Positions 33,801-45,287 of a stretch of DNA of 64,000 bases are shown here, one piece after another (within the stretch, counting starts at the first letter, position 1; each line of letters starts with the position of its first letter). A model generated the notes under the pieces. It was not told the origin of the DNA. It searched no databases and worked only from the letters and a program-made list of their open reading frames with translations. Location: the NCBI GenBank assembly GCA_033296885.1, contig MU863883.1, positions 186,001-250,000 on the forward strand, written 5' to 3'. The DNA comes from Triangularia verruculosa. Taxonomy: Eukaryota > Ascomycota > Sordariomycetes > Sordariales > Podosporaceae. The position numbers were made by a program, and so were the translations under genes.

Positions 33801-35995
33801 AGGCCTTGGACGCTTTCGAGCCGTCGGTGTTGAGGGTTCGGATGAATATCTGAACATAACCTCTCGTGACTACATTGGAGAGGCTTTGGTTGGCAAAGTA
33901 AACCGTGTGGCCTGGTGGGAAGGTGGTAGACTTTGGCGACGCCAGCATTGCCAAGGGTGATTTGGACATGTCGCCCGCCACCACCTTCTTGAGGCCCTCT
34001 AGGATATCGTCAAATAGAGCAGGATCCGCCGCCTGCGACACTCTGACGAGAAATGCGACCGTCTCTTGAAGGACCAGCGTTTCCGTTTCTTCGACCATAC
34101 CCGAGAGCACTCGTCGCACAAGATCCCCAAGAGCGTCCTCTTCCATCAGATCTTGAGTGAGGAAAAGGAAGTCGTAGAGTTCGATAACAATCTCTAAAGC
34201 ATGCAGCCGAGTAAGCGGTCCCCGGTGCCGGGCAAGCAGGAAGCCATCCAAGACAATGTCCAGATTCTGCTTCCACTCCACGTCTGAGGGAAAGCAGCTC
34301 CTATGCTCCTTGAAGTGCGTAATGACCAGGCCGGCAGCCGAGTCTGGGAGCGCATGGTACACCTGAGTCAAGAATTCCATGCACTCGTCTCGCTGCAACA
34401 GATCGGTGGTTTGTGTCAGCAGCTTTTCGATGCGGCTGATGAGGCATTTGAGCTGCCAGGCAACGGTATTCTCAGCCTCTGGTACTGCCCGTGGCGAGCG
34501 AAGTGGTGTCTCGGAATCCGTGGATGTCGACGGAGCCGCCTTCTTCCCACATTGTGCGGCAACCTCAAAAATGGAGGACCAGTGCTCGTCTTTGACCATC
34601 GAGCTGATTTTATTGTCCTGGTCATCGAATAACGAGTTGATCAATAGTAGTATGTCCGACGCTATTTTGGAGTAGTTGGACCTAGCCACGTTGGCCAAGC
34701 CGTCGATCAAAAGCGCAAGGGAAACAGGCGGGTACCCCTTCTCAGTCGACTTGCGAAGAAGCTTCTTCAAAACCGAAAGAGCGCCTCGAATCTCCCTGTT
34801 CAGCTCTGATTCTCTCTGCTTGTCGTCCGGAGTGGCGTAGGTTCGCAGAATGTCCAATAGAATCCTAACGGTCGACTGTCCGTGGTGAGATCTGCAAATG
34901 ATGGAAATAGTGTGCCATGCCTGTTTCTGGAGGTGAGGCAGCTGTTGATGTATCGTCCCAAGAACTTTGATACAGTCCTTGAGCTTGCCGTTTGGGATGG
35001 TCCCAAATGTGACGAGCGCCTCAATCACATTGATGCATGCCTTCAAATCATCCTCCGACGCTGTTTTCATACAAATGTTGAGGAGCTCGTTCATCAAGTC
35101 CCCTACGACAGGGTCCCTGGCGAATTTGAAGTTGAACTTGATAACATCTCTCAGAAGCACGAACAGCTGCGAAAAGCTCTTATCTTCTCCCGCTGCAGCC
35201 GATTTCCCTTTGTTGGACCCTCCGCCTGCACGCTGCGCACGTCGTCGGGATTTCCTGACAATCTGATATGTCTCGTGTAGCCAAGAAACAAGTAATGGGA
35301 ATATGTCGTACGGGAAGCCGGTGATATTGCGGCCTTTTGTTGTGAGGTCCTCCAGAGCGGCGAGTTGAAGGTGAAAGTCTGCCCGATTGGCTGGTGCGGT
35401 CAACGTCTCGAAGTATTCACGGCGCTCGAGCTCACTGGCGCCCGTGTATTTCGCGCATTCAGTGAGAAGCTCCCAGCCGATTTGTCGGACGTGGTCTGGG
35501 TAGTGTTCGTTGATCAGATCTTTGCCGGCGTACCATATGTCAAGTACCTGCTCAACGACGTCAGCAACCGGGCCCCGACGGCTTGGGGAAGTACATGGGA
35601 GTACATACAGGATTTAGTGGAAAATCCCTTATTGCGTAACGGAGCGAAGTCGCCGCCGCTATCCTCTCAGAAAGTTGCCCATTCCTATTCTTCAGTTTCA
35701 CGTATTGCTCAAGTTGGTCGGGAGCGAGCCCTCGAAGGGCCGTCGGGAGTGGGCTGTCATCGCCTTGTTTCGTCGACGGTGACGGCTGCGCCTGGGCGGC
35801 GGCAATGGAACCGAGGGACTGGAGTGATGGTGGTGGTGATTTTGTAAGCTTGCCGCCGCCAGCCAGCCCCTTGAAGACGCCAGCAAGGCCTCCGGTCGTC
35901 CTGCCCTCGTGGGCCTGGTCTTCTCCGGGGGAAGGGGACATGGGTAGGTGGTCCTCCGAGGCCGAGTGGCCTAGAGACGCTAGTCGGCGCAACAT
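30835..35995 (-). CDS. TSC2: Tuberin (Tsc2), Rheb GTPase-activating protein
   Basis: Exons 35995-35609 and 35547-30835 give 1699 residues; the 61-nt intron runs GTATGT...GCTGACG...GCAG. The N-terminal two thirds is a helical HEAT-like tuberin domain (VLDIWYAGKDLINEHYPDH onward). The RapGAP domain starts near KVGVIYIGEGQTKESEIL and includes KKHIGNDYVNIVWN; N1395 corresponds to the asparagine thumb needed for Rheb-GTP hydrolysis. A Ser/Gly-rich tail of about 150 residues ends the protein. Tuberin switches off Rheb and so restrains TORC1 when nutrients are scarce (family knowledge). It is divergent from CSE1. The start at 35995 directly follows a four-codon uORF. Further introns without stops inside exon 2 cannot be excluded. 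Confidence 0.93.
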
Positions 35996-37515
35996 GTCAG
36001 TATACCGGCATTCTTTCCTTGAGAACCGCACAAGGTAAAGAGAGGATCAAGAGCAGCAAAGACAGCAGAAGTAGTCGTAGTGTCTGTCGTCCGACGCCAA
36101 GACTAGAGACTCGCAAGGCAGTGGTTTAGCCCTGCAGGAAGCTTGCAGGAGCCGCATGCAGGCTCAGAAGTCCGGGACGGGGGGAGGGCCGATCGCAACA
36201 CGGCGGGAGTGGGAATGAATGCTGTGAATCCCAATTTTCCCAGATGTATTCGTACCCAAAGGCCTCGGGTTCCCTCAGCATGGCATGGTCATGGCCTGAC
36301 AGAAGGGTGTGTGTTCGTGTAGAAAACTGATTTGGAAAACTCTCTCGCTGGAACCAAATAGGTGAGACATGACTTACAGGTGGTCTGCTAATCGCAACAG
36401 GAAGAGGCAGGTCACAAAGACTCAGCCAGTGCCGTGAGGGGAAGCCGGGAGCTGTTCCCCTCCTGTGTCTCTCTTTCTCTTCCCACCCTCTCACTCAATC
36501 AATCAATCGGCGCTGGAGAGTGGTCCTCCACACTCTTGACGCCACCAGATGGGGGGCACATGCGCCAATGTCCGGCTGGGTGCAGTCGGAGCTATGTGAT
36601 GGGTTGTTGTGGGTGTTTTTTCGGTTGGCGGGATGTTCTGGCCTTTGTGATCTGTGTTTACTTGGTTTCTTTGATTGGAATACCGCTGGAATTCCGTCTG
36701 GCGATCACTGGCGGACTCAAAAAAAAAAACCAAGCTACCGGTCAGCGTCTTTGGGGGCAGCGATGACGGAACACGTCCAGTGAAACCCACTGTTGGCAGC
36801 AAGGAACAACGGGAGTGCACCTCCACGCCTCTGGCCTGACACAGTGATTGGATGAACCCCACAAAGAGCTGGGGGTTGACGACTGCGTGTTGACCCGCCC
36901 GAGCCAATCACACCTTCCTGGCTTGCAGGCCGACGGTGGGAAAATAAAGCCAAGAAAGACGATATGGAAAACTGAGATTTTCCGTCAGTTTTGGAGGAGG
37001 CCCGGCACTGTGACACTGTGTGATAGACGGTCTGGTCTGGTGCTATTCTCACGCTATTATATGTGAGAATGATGACTAAAGAACTCAGTCTCGGTTGGTT
37101 GGTTTCTGCCACAACACAGAGGAATTTCAGGAGTTGTTTGCAAACCACCAGAGCTTCAGATTGAGATTCATACTGCGTAGGTAGATGGAGCGATAGGGAT
37201 GTTATCGTCATCGTCTTTCTCAAGCTTCCCCACTATTGGGAGGCGGCAAGTACCGCACCCCGCTAATAAGGTCCCTGAGGTTGGCCCAATGGCCCGTGGC
37301 CTTGCGAGCCAAGGCTCTGATAATTTTGGATCCCAGGCTGCCAGACCATCTCCCCCACCATAACCTACTCTGGTAACCGTCAACCGCTTTTTCAGGTGTT
37401 TTGTTTTGCTTCCATTTTTTTCGGCCTGCGCAATCCACGCCCTCACGTTACCTGCTGCCACTGCTGCACTCACCACGCATTACAAATAGCCTGAGGAGAA
37501 GAGCAGTTACCCAAC
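35996..37515. promoter_or_regulatory. Divergent TSC2-CSE1 intergenic region
   Basis: These 1.5 kb hold both promoters. Short TCAA repeats lie near 36492-36508 and an A-run at 36719-36730. No coding signal is convincing. Confidence 0.5.
35997..36011 (-). promoter_or_regulatory. Four-codon uORF one base before the TSC2 start
   Basis: ATG CCG GTA TAC TGA ends one base before the TSC2 ATG (TGA-C-ATG). A ribosome finishing it would sit on the main start. Transcription start is not known, so inclusion in the mRNA is inferred. Confidence 0.45.
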
Positions 37516-40500
37516 ATGGCGACCAACCTGCCCCAGATCGCACAGCTGTTGAGCCTGACGCTGGATGCGAGACAGCATCGCAAAGGTAAGCCTTTCCACA
37601 CCCATATATGACAGCTCAAACTGACTTCTTTTGCTTTCTACAGCTGAGGCCGAACTCAAAACCCTATCAGAACAGCCCAACTATTCCCTATCCCTCCTCA
37701 CACTCGTCCACGATGCTACACAGCAAACACAGACCCGCCTCGCAGCAGCCCTTGCCTTCAAGAACTTCATCCGCCATAACTGGGTGAACGAAGATGGATC
37801 CCACAAGCTTGCGGCGAATGAGGTCGAGACCATCAAGAAGGAGATTGTCGGCATGATGATCGAAGCCCCCAACCAAATTCAGGCCCAACTCGGCGAGGCC
37901 ATCTCCACCATTGCCGATTCCGATTTCTGGGAGCGTTGGGACACCCTCACCCAAGATCTTGTCAGCCGCCTTTCTCAAACGAGTTTTAAGCAAACAAATG
38001 GCGTCCTGGAGGTTGCACACTCGATTTTCGGCCGGTGGCGTCCGTTATTCTCCAGTAATGATCTGAACCGAGAGGTGCTGCATGTCGTTGGTGTATTTGG
38101 CGACCCCTTCATCCAGATGTTGAGCATCGCCGATCAGCAAATTGGGGCAAACACCACCAACGGGACTGAACTCAAGGGGTGGCTAACGACAATGAGCCTT
38201 CTTGTCAAGATCTTCTACGATCTGTCCTGCCAGGACCTTCCACCAGTGATCGAGTCGAACTTGCAGTCCATCACCGAACTCCTCCACAAATATCTCAATT
38301 ACACCAACCCACTCTTCAAGGACGAGGAGGACGACCCGACACCCCTCGAAAATCTCAAGTCGGATATCTGCGAGGTTCTTCAACTCTACACAAACAAGTA
38401 CGACGACGACTTCAATCCATTTGTTCAGAAGTTCACACAAGATGTATGGAACGTGCTTTCCAGTGTTGGGCCCGAAAAGAGATATGATATCCTCACTTGT
38501 CAGGCTCTGAAATTCCTTACCGCCGTGGCCTCGGTGGCCAGGCATGCACAGATCTTCAGCGATGAGGCAACCCTGGGTACAATTGTGGAGAAGGTGATCA
38601 TTCCAAATGTGTCACTCAGGGAGTCGGACATCGAGACATTTGAAGACGAGCCAATCGAATTCATCAGACATGATCTGGAAGGTTCCGATAGCGACTCGAG
38701 AAGAAGGGCGTCTACCGATTTCCTTCAGAAGCTTCTTGGGAACTTCGAGATGCTAGTGACGCAGGTGGTCTTCAAGTACATCAACCACTTCCTTGAGCAG
38801 GGCAAGCAGGACTGGAAAGCCAAGGATACTGCCGTGTACCTCTTCCTGGCTATTGCTGCCAAGGGCGCCGTCACAGCATCTCACGGTGTCAAGACTGTCA
38901 ACAGCTATGTTAAGGTGGTGGATTTCTTCACGCAACACATTGCTGGTGATCTTGTCGGTGCAGACTCTCATCCCATTGCCAAGGTTGATGCCATCAAATA
39001 CCTCTACACCTTCCGTAGCCAGCTTGACAAGGCTCAGTGGGCCTCTGCTATGCAGCCACTCATCCAGAACCTGGGCTCAGATAATTACGTGGTTTACACG
39101 TATGCGGCCATTGCGGTAGAGAGAGTGCTTTACCTGACCGATGATGCCGGTCAACACGTTTTCCCTCGCGCTGACATTCAGCCGTACGCCAAGGATCTCT
39201 TGGAGCACCTCTTTGGTCTCATTGAGAAGGACCCATCATCAGCAAAGTTGCAGGAGAACGAGTTCTTGATGAGATGCATCATGAGAGTTCTGATCGTTCT
39301 CAAGGAGGGCGCGGCCGAGTGCGGTATTAACAATATTCTCACTCACCTGAACGGCATCACCAATGTCATCAAGCAGAACCCCAGCAACCCACGCTTCTAC
39401 TACTATCACTTTGAGGCCATGGGAGCCCTTGTTAGGTATGATAGTCCGATTCCCCCAACCCTTTTTGGGATTAAGGTCGCTGACTTGTAACAGATACTGC
39501 AGTAGCTTGCCCCAGGTCGACCTTATCGGCCGCTTATGGGAGCCCTTTGCCCTCATTCTCACCGAGGATGTGTCCGAGTTCATCCCCTTCGTTTTCCAGA
39601 TCTTCTCTCTGCTTTTGGAGCTCAACCCTACGGCCAACATTCCGGGAGACTTCAAAGCTCTTCTAGGGCTTGTTCTCACACCCACCCTTTGGGACACCAG
39701 AGGCAATGCCCCCCCTCTGTCCCGTTTCCTTGCAGCCATCATCCCCAAGGCGGCTCAGGAGATCGTGGCCGAGAACAAGCTAGAGTCCGTTCTCCTTATC
39801 TTCCAACGTCTCCTGGCCGGTAAGAAGACGGAGCAGAACGCTTTTGATATTGTTGAGTCCGTCGTCAGCACATTCCCTGCGTAAGTCCACATTCACATAT
39901 TTTGTAAAAGGCGGAAACGATGACTAACCCTAGCTATCACAGTCCTGTACTAGAGCCCTTCTTCACCAACCTTCTCGGCCTCGTTTTCGACAGAGTCCAG
40001 AAGCACCCCAGTGATTCACACAAGCTTCGCGTCGCGCGCTTCTACCATCTCGTCTCGGCCAAGCCAGGACTCGGAGCCGATTTCTTCATCAAGCACGCCG
40101 ATGCCGTCCAGCCCAACGTCTTCACCCCCTTCTACCTGACCATCATCCTACCCACCACTGCCTTGTTCGCCAAGCCAGTGGATCGCAAGCTGGCCGCCGT
40201 GTCTTACACCCGAACTCTATGCGAGTCCACGGCATTTGCCGAACGCTACGCCAAGGGCTGGGGTTTCACGTGCACGAACCTGTTGGATCTCCTCAAGAAC
40301 CCCCCCAGAGTTGCCCAAGGTCTTGGCGATGAACTCCTCGTCGAGAATGATGTCGACGATATTGGATTCGGCATCGGATTCACTCCCCTCAACACGTGCA
40401 AGCGTGGTCCTAGGGACGATTACCCCGAGATCACCGAGATTGAGAAGTGGGTAGCGCAGTACATGAAGGGGGCGAACGGCAAGACGAGCGGGAAGATTGC

Positions 40501-40564
40501 GACATTTGCGCAACAGAGGTTGAGCCCGGAGGCGCAACAGTTCATCGCGCCTTATCTGGCCTAG
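37516..40564 (+). CDS. CSE1: Exportin Cse1/CAS, importin-alpha re-exporter
   Basis: Exons 37516-37585, 37644-39435, 39494-39880 and 39943-40564 give 956 residues, close to the 960 of yeast Cse1. The start MATNLPQIAQLLSLTLDARQ and the importin-beta N-terminal domain (AAALAFKNFIRHNW) are clear. They are followed by VAHSIFGRWRPLFSSNDL, a hallmark of Cse1, and HEAT repeats to the end. All three introns have GT/AG ends and restore the frame, for example MGALVRYCSSLPQVDLIGRL. Cse1 binds importin-alpha with Ran-GTP in the nucleus and returns it to the cytoplasm (family knowledge). It is essential in yeast. Confidence 0.96.
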
Positions 40565-41301
40565 GGAGGCCAGATCGAGGAGACGTATACTTGGCTATTG
40601 GAGTTATGGGAGTAATGAATATAGCTATGTTTGACATTCTTTATTTGGGGAATATATGCCAAGCGAAACAGAGCAAAGGCAGAGAAGATAAAATGGCGGC
40701 ATCACATTGGGTGAGATAGCGTTTGAGTTTGACGGTGTCGAGTGGTGTTGATATAGTCACACATGGCCGGCATTTATTAGATAGTGCGAAAATAAGACCA
40801 ACTATCAAGAAATGTAAGGGATTCGGCTCGTCTCTGTGTTTGAACCGTTGAGGGTTGGAGACGGTGAAAGGCGTGCCAATGTGTGTGTTAGGTGGGTATG
40901 TGCTGGGATAGGTATGGCGATTAAGTGCCCCCAAAGGGAGCTTAAAAGCTTTCAAATCAGTTTATAAGTTTTTGAGCCAAATTTGTTGGTTTTTGAAATG
41001 AGTTTAGTTTAGGTATAGAATATAATTCAAACTCTTTTAGATATAGTTAATCGGCCTAAGAATATGGTTCAAATGGTTTCAAGTATAGTTTACAGGCTGT
41101 GGAAGATAGTAATGAACTCTCCACGGTACTATTTCTACCTGTTTCGTCTCACAAAAAGGTATCAGTTTATGGTGGCTTCTTGTATGTGTTACCGCTGCCG
41201 GTAGGTGGTACACAGTCCTGTTCAACAATTGATATCACAAAAATTTACTCAAATCATGTAAACGCAGCCCATGTTAGGTGCACTTGTATCCATCTACCCG
41301 T
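40565..41301. other. Convergent 3' flanks of CSE1 and aminotransferase, with A/T-rich island
   Basis: The 737 bp become strongly A/T-rich at about 40940-41110, unlike the surrounding DNA. That island holds two imperfect 33-bp repeats. No gene is seen. A C-to-T mutated relic is possible. Confidence 0.55.
41016..41090. repeat. Two imperfect 33-bp direct repeats in an A/T-rich island
   Basis: Copies at 41016-41048 and 41058-41090 share 24 of 33 positions, including AGAATAT, TTCAAA and TATAGTT. Several of the differences are C/T or G/A changes, the type left by repeat-induced point mutation, but the sample is small. Confidence 0.7.
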
Positions 41302-43208
41302 TCAACACCCCATGAACCCAGCCAAGTTCACCATCCCCTCACCCTGCCCCATCATAATCATTCTCTCATCATTCTTCTTCACCTCCTCCAGCAGCTTCCT
41401 CACCGTCTCCGGGGACCTCACCTCCCAGAACCCCCTCACCCCCTCCCCAAACCTCTCCGCCGCCAATTCCACATTCCGGTCCTCCTCGGCGGCAAAACAC
41501 AGCCTGAAATACTCCCACGCCTCTTTTTTCCTGATCGTGTCATCCGCGGCAAAGATGGCGCCGGTGGTGACCAGGACTTTGTATTTCGGTCCGGTGAGCC
41601 AGATCATCAAGGCGGTGGAGAGGTCGGATTTGAAGAGGGGGAACAAAGGGTGGTGGTGGAAGTGGATGCGGACCCAGATGAACATACCCGCGCGGGGCCA
41701 GGAGAAGGTGTACAGGGGTGTTTTGGCGATGAGGGACCAGGTGTCGGGGGAGGTGCTGGTGCTGGTGCTGGTGGCGTGGGTGGTGACGAGGTGGGAGTGG
41801 GAGTCGAGGATGTGGCACATTTTTGTCATGCGGGATTGGTACGAGGTGCGGAGGCCGGAGAGCCAGGTCACGAAACCGGAGGCGTCCCAGCCCACTGGGG
41901 GGGTGGGAGTGGGGCGGGAGAAGAGGGAGAATGGGGATGGGGTGCTGGAGGATGGGGAGGGGGAAGAAGGGGGGGAGATGAGGAGTTTGGAGATGAGGGC
42001 TTGGACGAAGCCGGAGGGCTGCTGGGTGGTGGCTTCGGTTATGCGCTCGAGGCGCTCGATGAGGGCGGGTTGGGCGGTGATCCAGCCTAGTCGGCAGCCT
42101 GGGGCGACGGTTTTGGAAAAGGTGTCTAGGCGGATGACGCGGCCGTCGCGGTCCAAAGGGGTGAAGGAGGGGACGAGGGAGTCGAGGAAGGGGAAGCCGG
42201 ATGATTTTTCCTGGGTTGTGGCATTGGGTGGTGAGGGTGGGAGGGGTAGACCGCGGGATTGGGCCTCTTCTTTGGCGGCGTCGGGGAACTGGAGGTACCA
42301 ATATGGCTCGTCTTCGATGATGATCACGTCGTATTTACTGCAGACTTCGTAGATGGCGCGCTTGCGCTCGACGGAGAGAAGAATGCCGGTTGGATTATGG
42401 CCGAGGGTGACGGTGTACATGATGTGAGGTCGCTTGCCTTTTGTTGTGTCCCAGTTGGCGAGGACATCTTCCAGTCCACCGGGTCCGGAGACAGCCATGC
42501 CGTCTTCGTCACTTTTGACTGGGACCATTTGGACGCCTAAAGGTGTCGCTTGGTTGGGAATGTTGGTGTATACGTAATTCTCGCAAAGCATGCCGGGACG
42601 CTCCTCGATAGGATCGGTGTCTCTCCAAGGCGTAACCAAGAGGTTAAGGGCCTTGGCAAAACCGTCGGTCGAGCCGCAAGTAAGAACCACTTCTGGGCCG
42701 CCCTTGTAAGGGACGTCTGGGTGGAGGTGCTCGCGGGTGAACTGTCTGATCCAGTTGAGAAGTGGCGGGTAGCCCTGAGCCATGCCATATTGAAGGGCGG
42801 TGGCCAAGTCGATCTTCTGGAGGATGTCCTTCTGACTAGAGTCGTCGTGGGGGATGGTGATGTGGTTTGCTCCTGAGGGGTTTGATGAACCGGACGAAGG
42901 ACTCCATCTTTCGGGCTTAGCTGCCTGTGCCTCTAACGTGTCATAAGGGAAAAACTGGGCGTTGGGGAGGCCTAGGCGGTGTATCAGTATCACGAGCTAC
43001 ACGTCTTGAGGTGTAGGTACATACCGCCGGCGATGTTGAGAATACCAGGAATCTGAAAGAACCTGTAAAGAGCCTTGATCGTGCTCGCATTTCGGCGCTT
43101 GGTGATTTCAGAATAATGGTGAGTGAAATCAAGAGGCAGTGGCTTGTCGTCATCACTCGAAGCACCGGCACCTTGACGGCTACCGTCACGATAAGCCAAC
43201 GACGCCAT
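41302..43208 (-). CDS. Aromatic amino acid / 2-aminoadipate aminotransferase (Aro8-like, class I PLP)
   Basis: Exons 43208-43025 and 42971-41302 give 617 residues; the 53-nt intron joins NIAGG to LPNAQFFPYDTL, the conserved fold-type I start. Motifs include ALQYGMAQGYPPL, HNPTG (N254), IIEDEPYWYL (D282) and DTFSKTVAPGCRLGW, where K348 is the PLP-binding lysine and the Arg contacts its phosphate. The protein is about 100 residues longer than yeast Aro8 because of Pro/Ser-rich inserts. Enzymes of this family transaminate aromatic amino acids, kynurenine or 2-aminoadipate with 2-oxoglutarate (family knowledge). I cannot tell which substrate applies. A cluster of CGG/CCG triplets lies in its promoter. 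Confidence 0.87.
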
Positions 43209-43746
43209 GATAACGATCCGACTTGTTCACTGTTGATGTGGCGATGATGGAAGATGAAGAGGGTGAATAGGCAAGATGAAACGTCATCATATAGATCAAT
43301 TCTTGGGAAGGATTCAGACCAAGTCTGGTCCAGAATCGATAATACGCTTACAAATAAACGATTAGCCACATCAAACCAAGCAATCCGATACGACTTTGTC
43401 TCCTCGTTCTCGGGTGCGGGAACGCCCCGAGCACCTGCAAACCCCTGCCGGATACACCTCCGGAGCTACCGCCTCGGCGGAAACTCACTGTGGGGATTCC
43501 AACAGGGGTTGGATAAGGCGGGGAAGTAGCACCCGCCCCGCTCCCGGTTGCAAGTGTGCCATTTTGAGATTTTGGAATTAAATACCGACAAATGGTGATA
43601 ATTTCTGATGGTGTTTTGAATGGCCATCCGGCTTCTGTGCTGTCATGTCGTGCCTATTACCGGCCCCACTAGATCGGTTCGCTTCCCCGGAATGACGTGC
43701 TGACGAGTGAGACATCGGGGCGGGGCCATAGCTATCGGGTCGTCGA
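43209..43746. promoter_or_regulatory. Aminotransferase promoter and 3' flank of monooxygenase gene
   Basis: The 538 bp lie between two tandem minus-strand genes. GGTGC/GCACC and CTCGGG/CCCGAG inverted repeats occur at about 43408-43436, followed by a zinc-cluster-type triplet group at 43448-43480. No coding signal is seen. Confidence 0.5.
43448..43480. promoter_or_regulatory. Cluster of CCG/CGG triplets upstream of aminotransferase
   Basis: CCG occurs at 43448, 43460 and 43469, and CGG at 43475 and 43478, about 240-270 bp upstream of the start. Zn2Cys6 regulators, including the yeast aromatic-catabolism activator Aro80, bind spaced CCG/CGG triplets. The spacings here (N9, N6) do not match the Aro80 N7 rule. 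Confidence 0.35.
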
Positions 43747-45267
43747 TCAAAGCAACAATGGCCCCGAATCATCCTTTTCCTCCGGCTGATACGCGAAACC
43801 GAGCCCCTCAAGAGACTTTGCCTTTCGGCCTTCCAACTCAAACCGCAGTTTGGCTTTCATATGGATCGTCCTCTGCCAGCATAAGTCCTCGCTCCATCGA
43901 GGAGGCTCCTTTCCTGGCGTCCCGGAATTGGTGATCCATTCATATACCGAGTTGATATACTCGGAATCTGCGCCCACCGGCCAGACATGGGATTTTGACC
44001 CTTTTCTTTCCGCCTCTTCATCTTCCCACTGTTTCATCTTGCCCACTGGCGGCAGCGGCAACAGATTCGCCCACACACGTGAGAAGATGGCAGCTTGGCT
44101 TTGCGAGACAGGGAATGGTACCACCTTGATTGGTAGCCCCGGGAACACCAATGTCGGGTGGCCAATGTGAAAAAGATGCTTGTAGAGCCCTCTAACTCGA
44201 CGTCCATCTGTCACCAATGGCGGCTGAAGCGATTTGAGGAAGGGAAAAGAGTAAAGATAGCCTGTTGCAAAGACGATGGCATCAATGTCCTTTTCAACTC
44301 TGCCGTTTTTGAACCGCACTGCCCTTTCCCCCACAAGAAATTCTTCAATTTCCGGAACCTCTTCGGCACCAGTCCATTCAAGATTGGCTTCCGGAGTTGG
44401 TGTCCTTACTGATAACAGCAGCGGCTGCTGGGACACTTTGCTGATTTGTGAGGCAATATCTAGCCCTGAAGCAGCGTTGCCCACGACGATGACTTTTTTG
44501 TTTCTGAAGGGCTCAGGTGTGCGGTAGTATTTTGAGTGTGAGATGACGTCGGGATGCGTGCTGTTGAACTCGGATATGCCCTTGATATCGGGAATGTAGG
44601 TGATGGAATAATGACCGGATGCTACGACAACAGCATCATAGGCTGCACTTGTTGTTTCGCCCGTCCGCAATGATAGCACGTCCACATCCCATTGGTCCTT
44701 TCCCTCAGAATCTTGTCGTAGGCGCACATCTTTCACCTCGGCGGAGAATCTGATGAGGTGCCGGATGTCCTGCGAATATTGAACCAGATAGTCCTGTACG
44801 TCATCGCGCGAGGGAAATATCAAAAGGTCGTTTGAGAATGGGAAGTCCGTAAATGGCATCAGACCTCGCGGAATGTTTGTGTGTAGCAGCTCGTACATTG
44901 GTGACGGGAAAACCGGTCCCTTGTCGTTGTTGCCATCGCCAGGCTTCAAGGGGGGATCAGGTGGGCAGTGGGGACTCACTTGAGGCACATGGTGGTTTTC
45001 CGAGGGCTTCGCGCTATACTTCCACACACCGCCCACCTCCGACTGCCTCTCATATACATCGATCCTGTCGAATACATTCTGGGCAGTCAGGTACTTGGCG
45101 GCGGCGAGACCACAGGGCCCGGCACCGATGATGGCGATAGTATGGACATCGAATGGTCTTTGCTCTAATGTCGTCTCAGAGCCCATGATCAGGAAATAAC
45201 TGCGCAGAAGTAGCAGCTGTCTAATACGAGAAAAGAAGGTCGGAGTCCGAGGTCTACGATGGAGCAT
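43747..45267 (-). CDS. Flavin-containing monooxygenase
   Basis: A single exon of 506 residues. The FAD-binding GAGPCG lies at residues 48-53 (TIAIIGAGPCGLAAAKYL), the NADPH-binding GNAASG at 263-268, and the FATGY motif at 333-337. EVGGVWKYS follows the first Rossmann fold as in FMO family members. These enzymes add one oxygen atom to soft nucleophiles such as thiols and amines; yeast Fmo1 oxidises biological thiols and aids folding in the ER (family knowledge). The first ATG adds 27 residues (MLHRRPRTPTFFSRIRQ...), basic and then hydrophobic, before the second Met at 45186. This may be a targeting or anchor segment. The substrate is not known. Confidence 0.86.
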   Translation of the reverse strand: MLHRRPRTPTFFSRIRQLLLLRSYFLIMGSETTLEQRPFDVHTIAIIGAGPCGLAAAKYLTAQNVFDRIDVYERQSEVGGVWKYSAKPSENHHVPQVSPHCPPDPPLKPGDGNNDKGPVFPSPMYELLHTNIPRGLMPFTDFPFSNDLLIFPSRDDVQDYLVQYSQDIRHLIRFSAEVKDVRLRQDSEGKDQWDVDVLSLRTGETTSAAYDAVVVASGHYSITYIPDIKGISEFNSTHPDVISHSKYYRTPEPFRNKKVIVVGNAASGLDIASQISKVSQQPLLLSVRTPTPEANLEWTGAEEVPEIEEFLVGERAVRFKNGRVEKDIDAIVFATGYLYSFPFLKSLQPPLVTDGRRVRGLYKHLFHIGHPTLVFPGLPIKVVPFPVSQSQAAIFSRVWANLLPLPPVGKMKQWEDEEAERKGSKSHVWPVGADSEYINSVYEWITNSGTPGKEPPRWSEDLCWQRTIHMKAKLRFELEGRKAKSLEGLGFAYQPEEKDDSGPLLL

Positions 45268-45287
45268 TATGACCGGTACCTTTCCAT
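45267..45287 (-). promoter_or_regulatory. Six-codon uORF whose stop overlaps the FMO start (TAATG)
   Basis: ATG at 45287 reads MERYRS and ends in TAA at 45269-45267; that last A is the first base of the FMO ATG. This is the same stop-start arrangement as at 23510-23514. Reinitiation is inferred; the Met at 45186 is the alternative start. Confidence 0.5.

Noticed and set aside
41278..42090. Gly-rich open frame antisense to the aminotransferase
   Set aside because: Shadow of the Pro/Ser-rich insert on the other strand.
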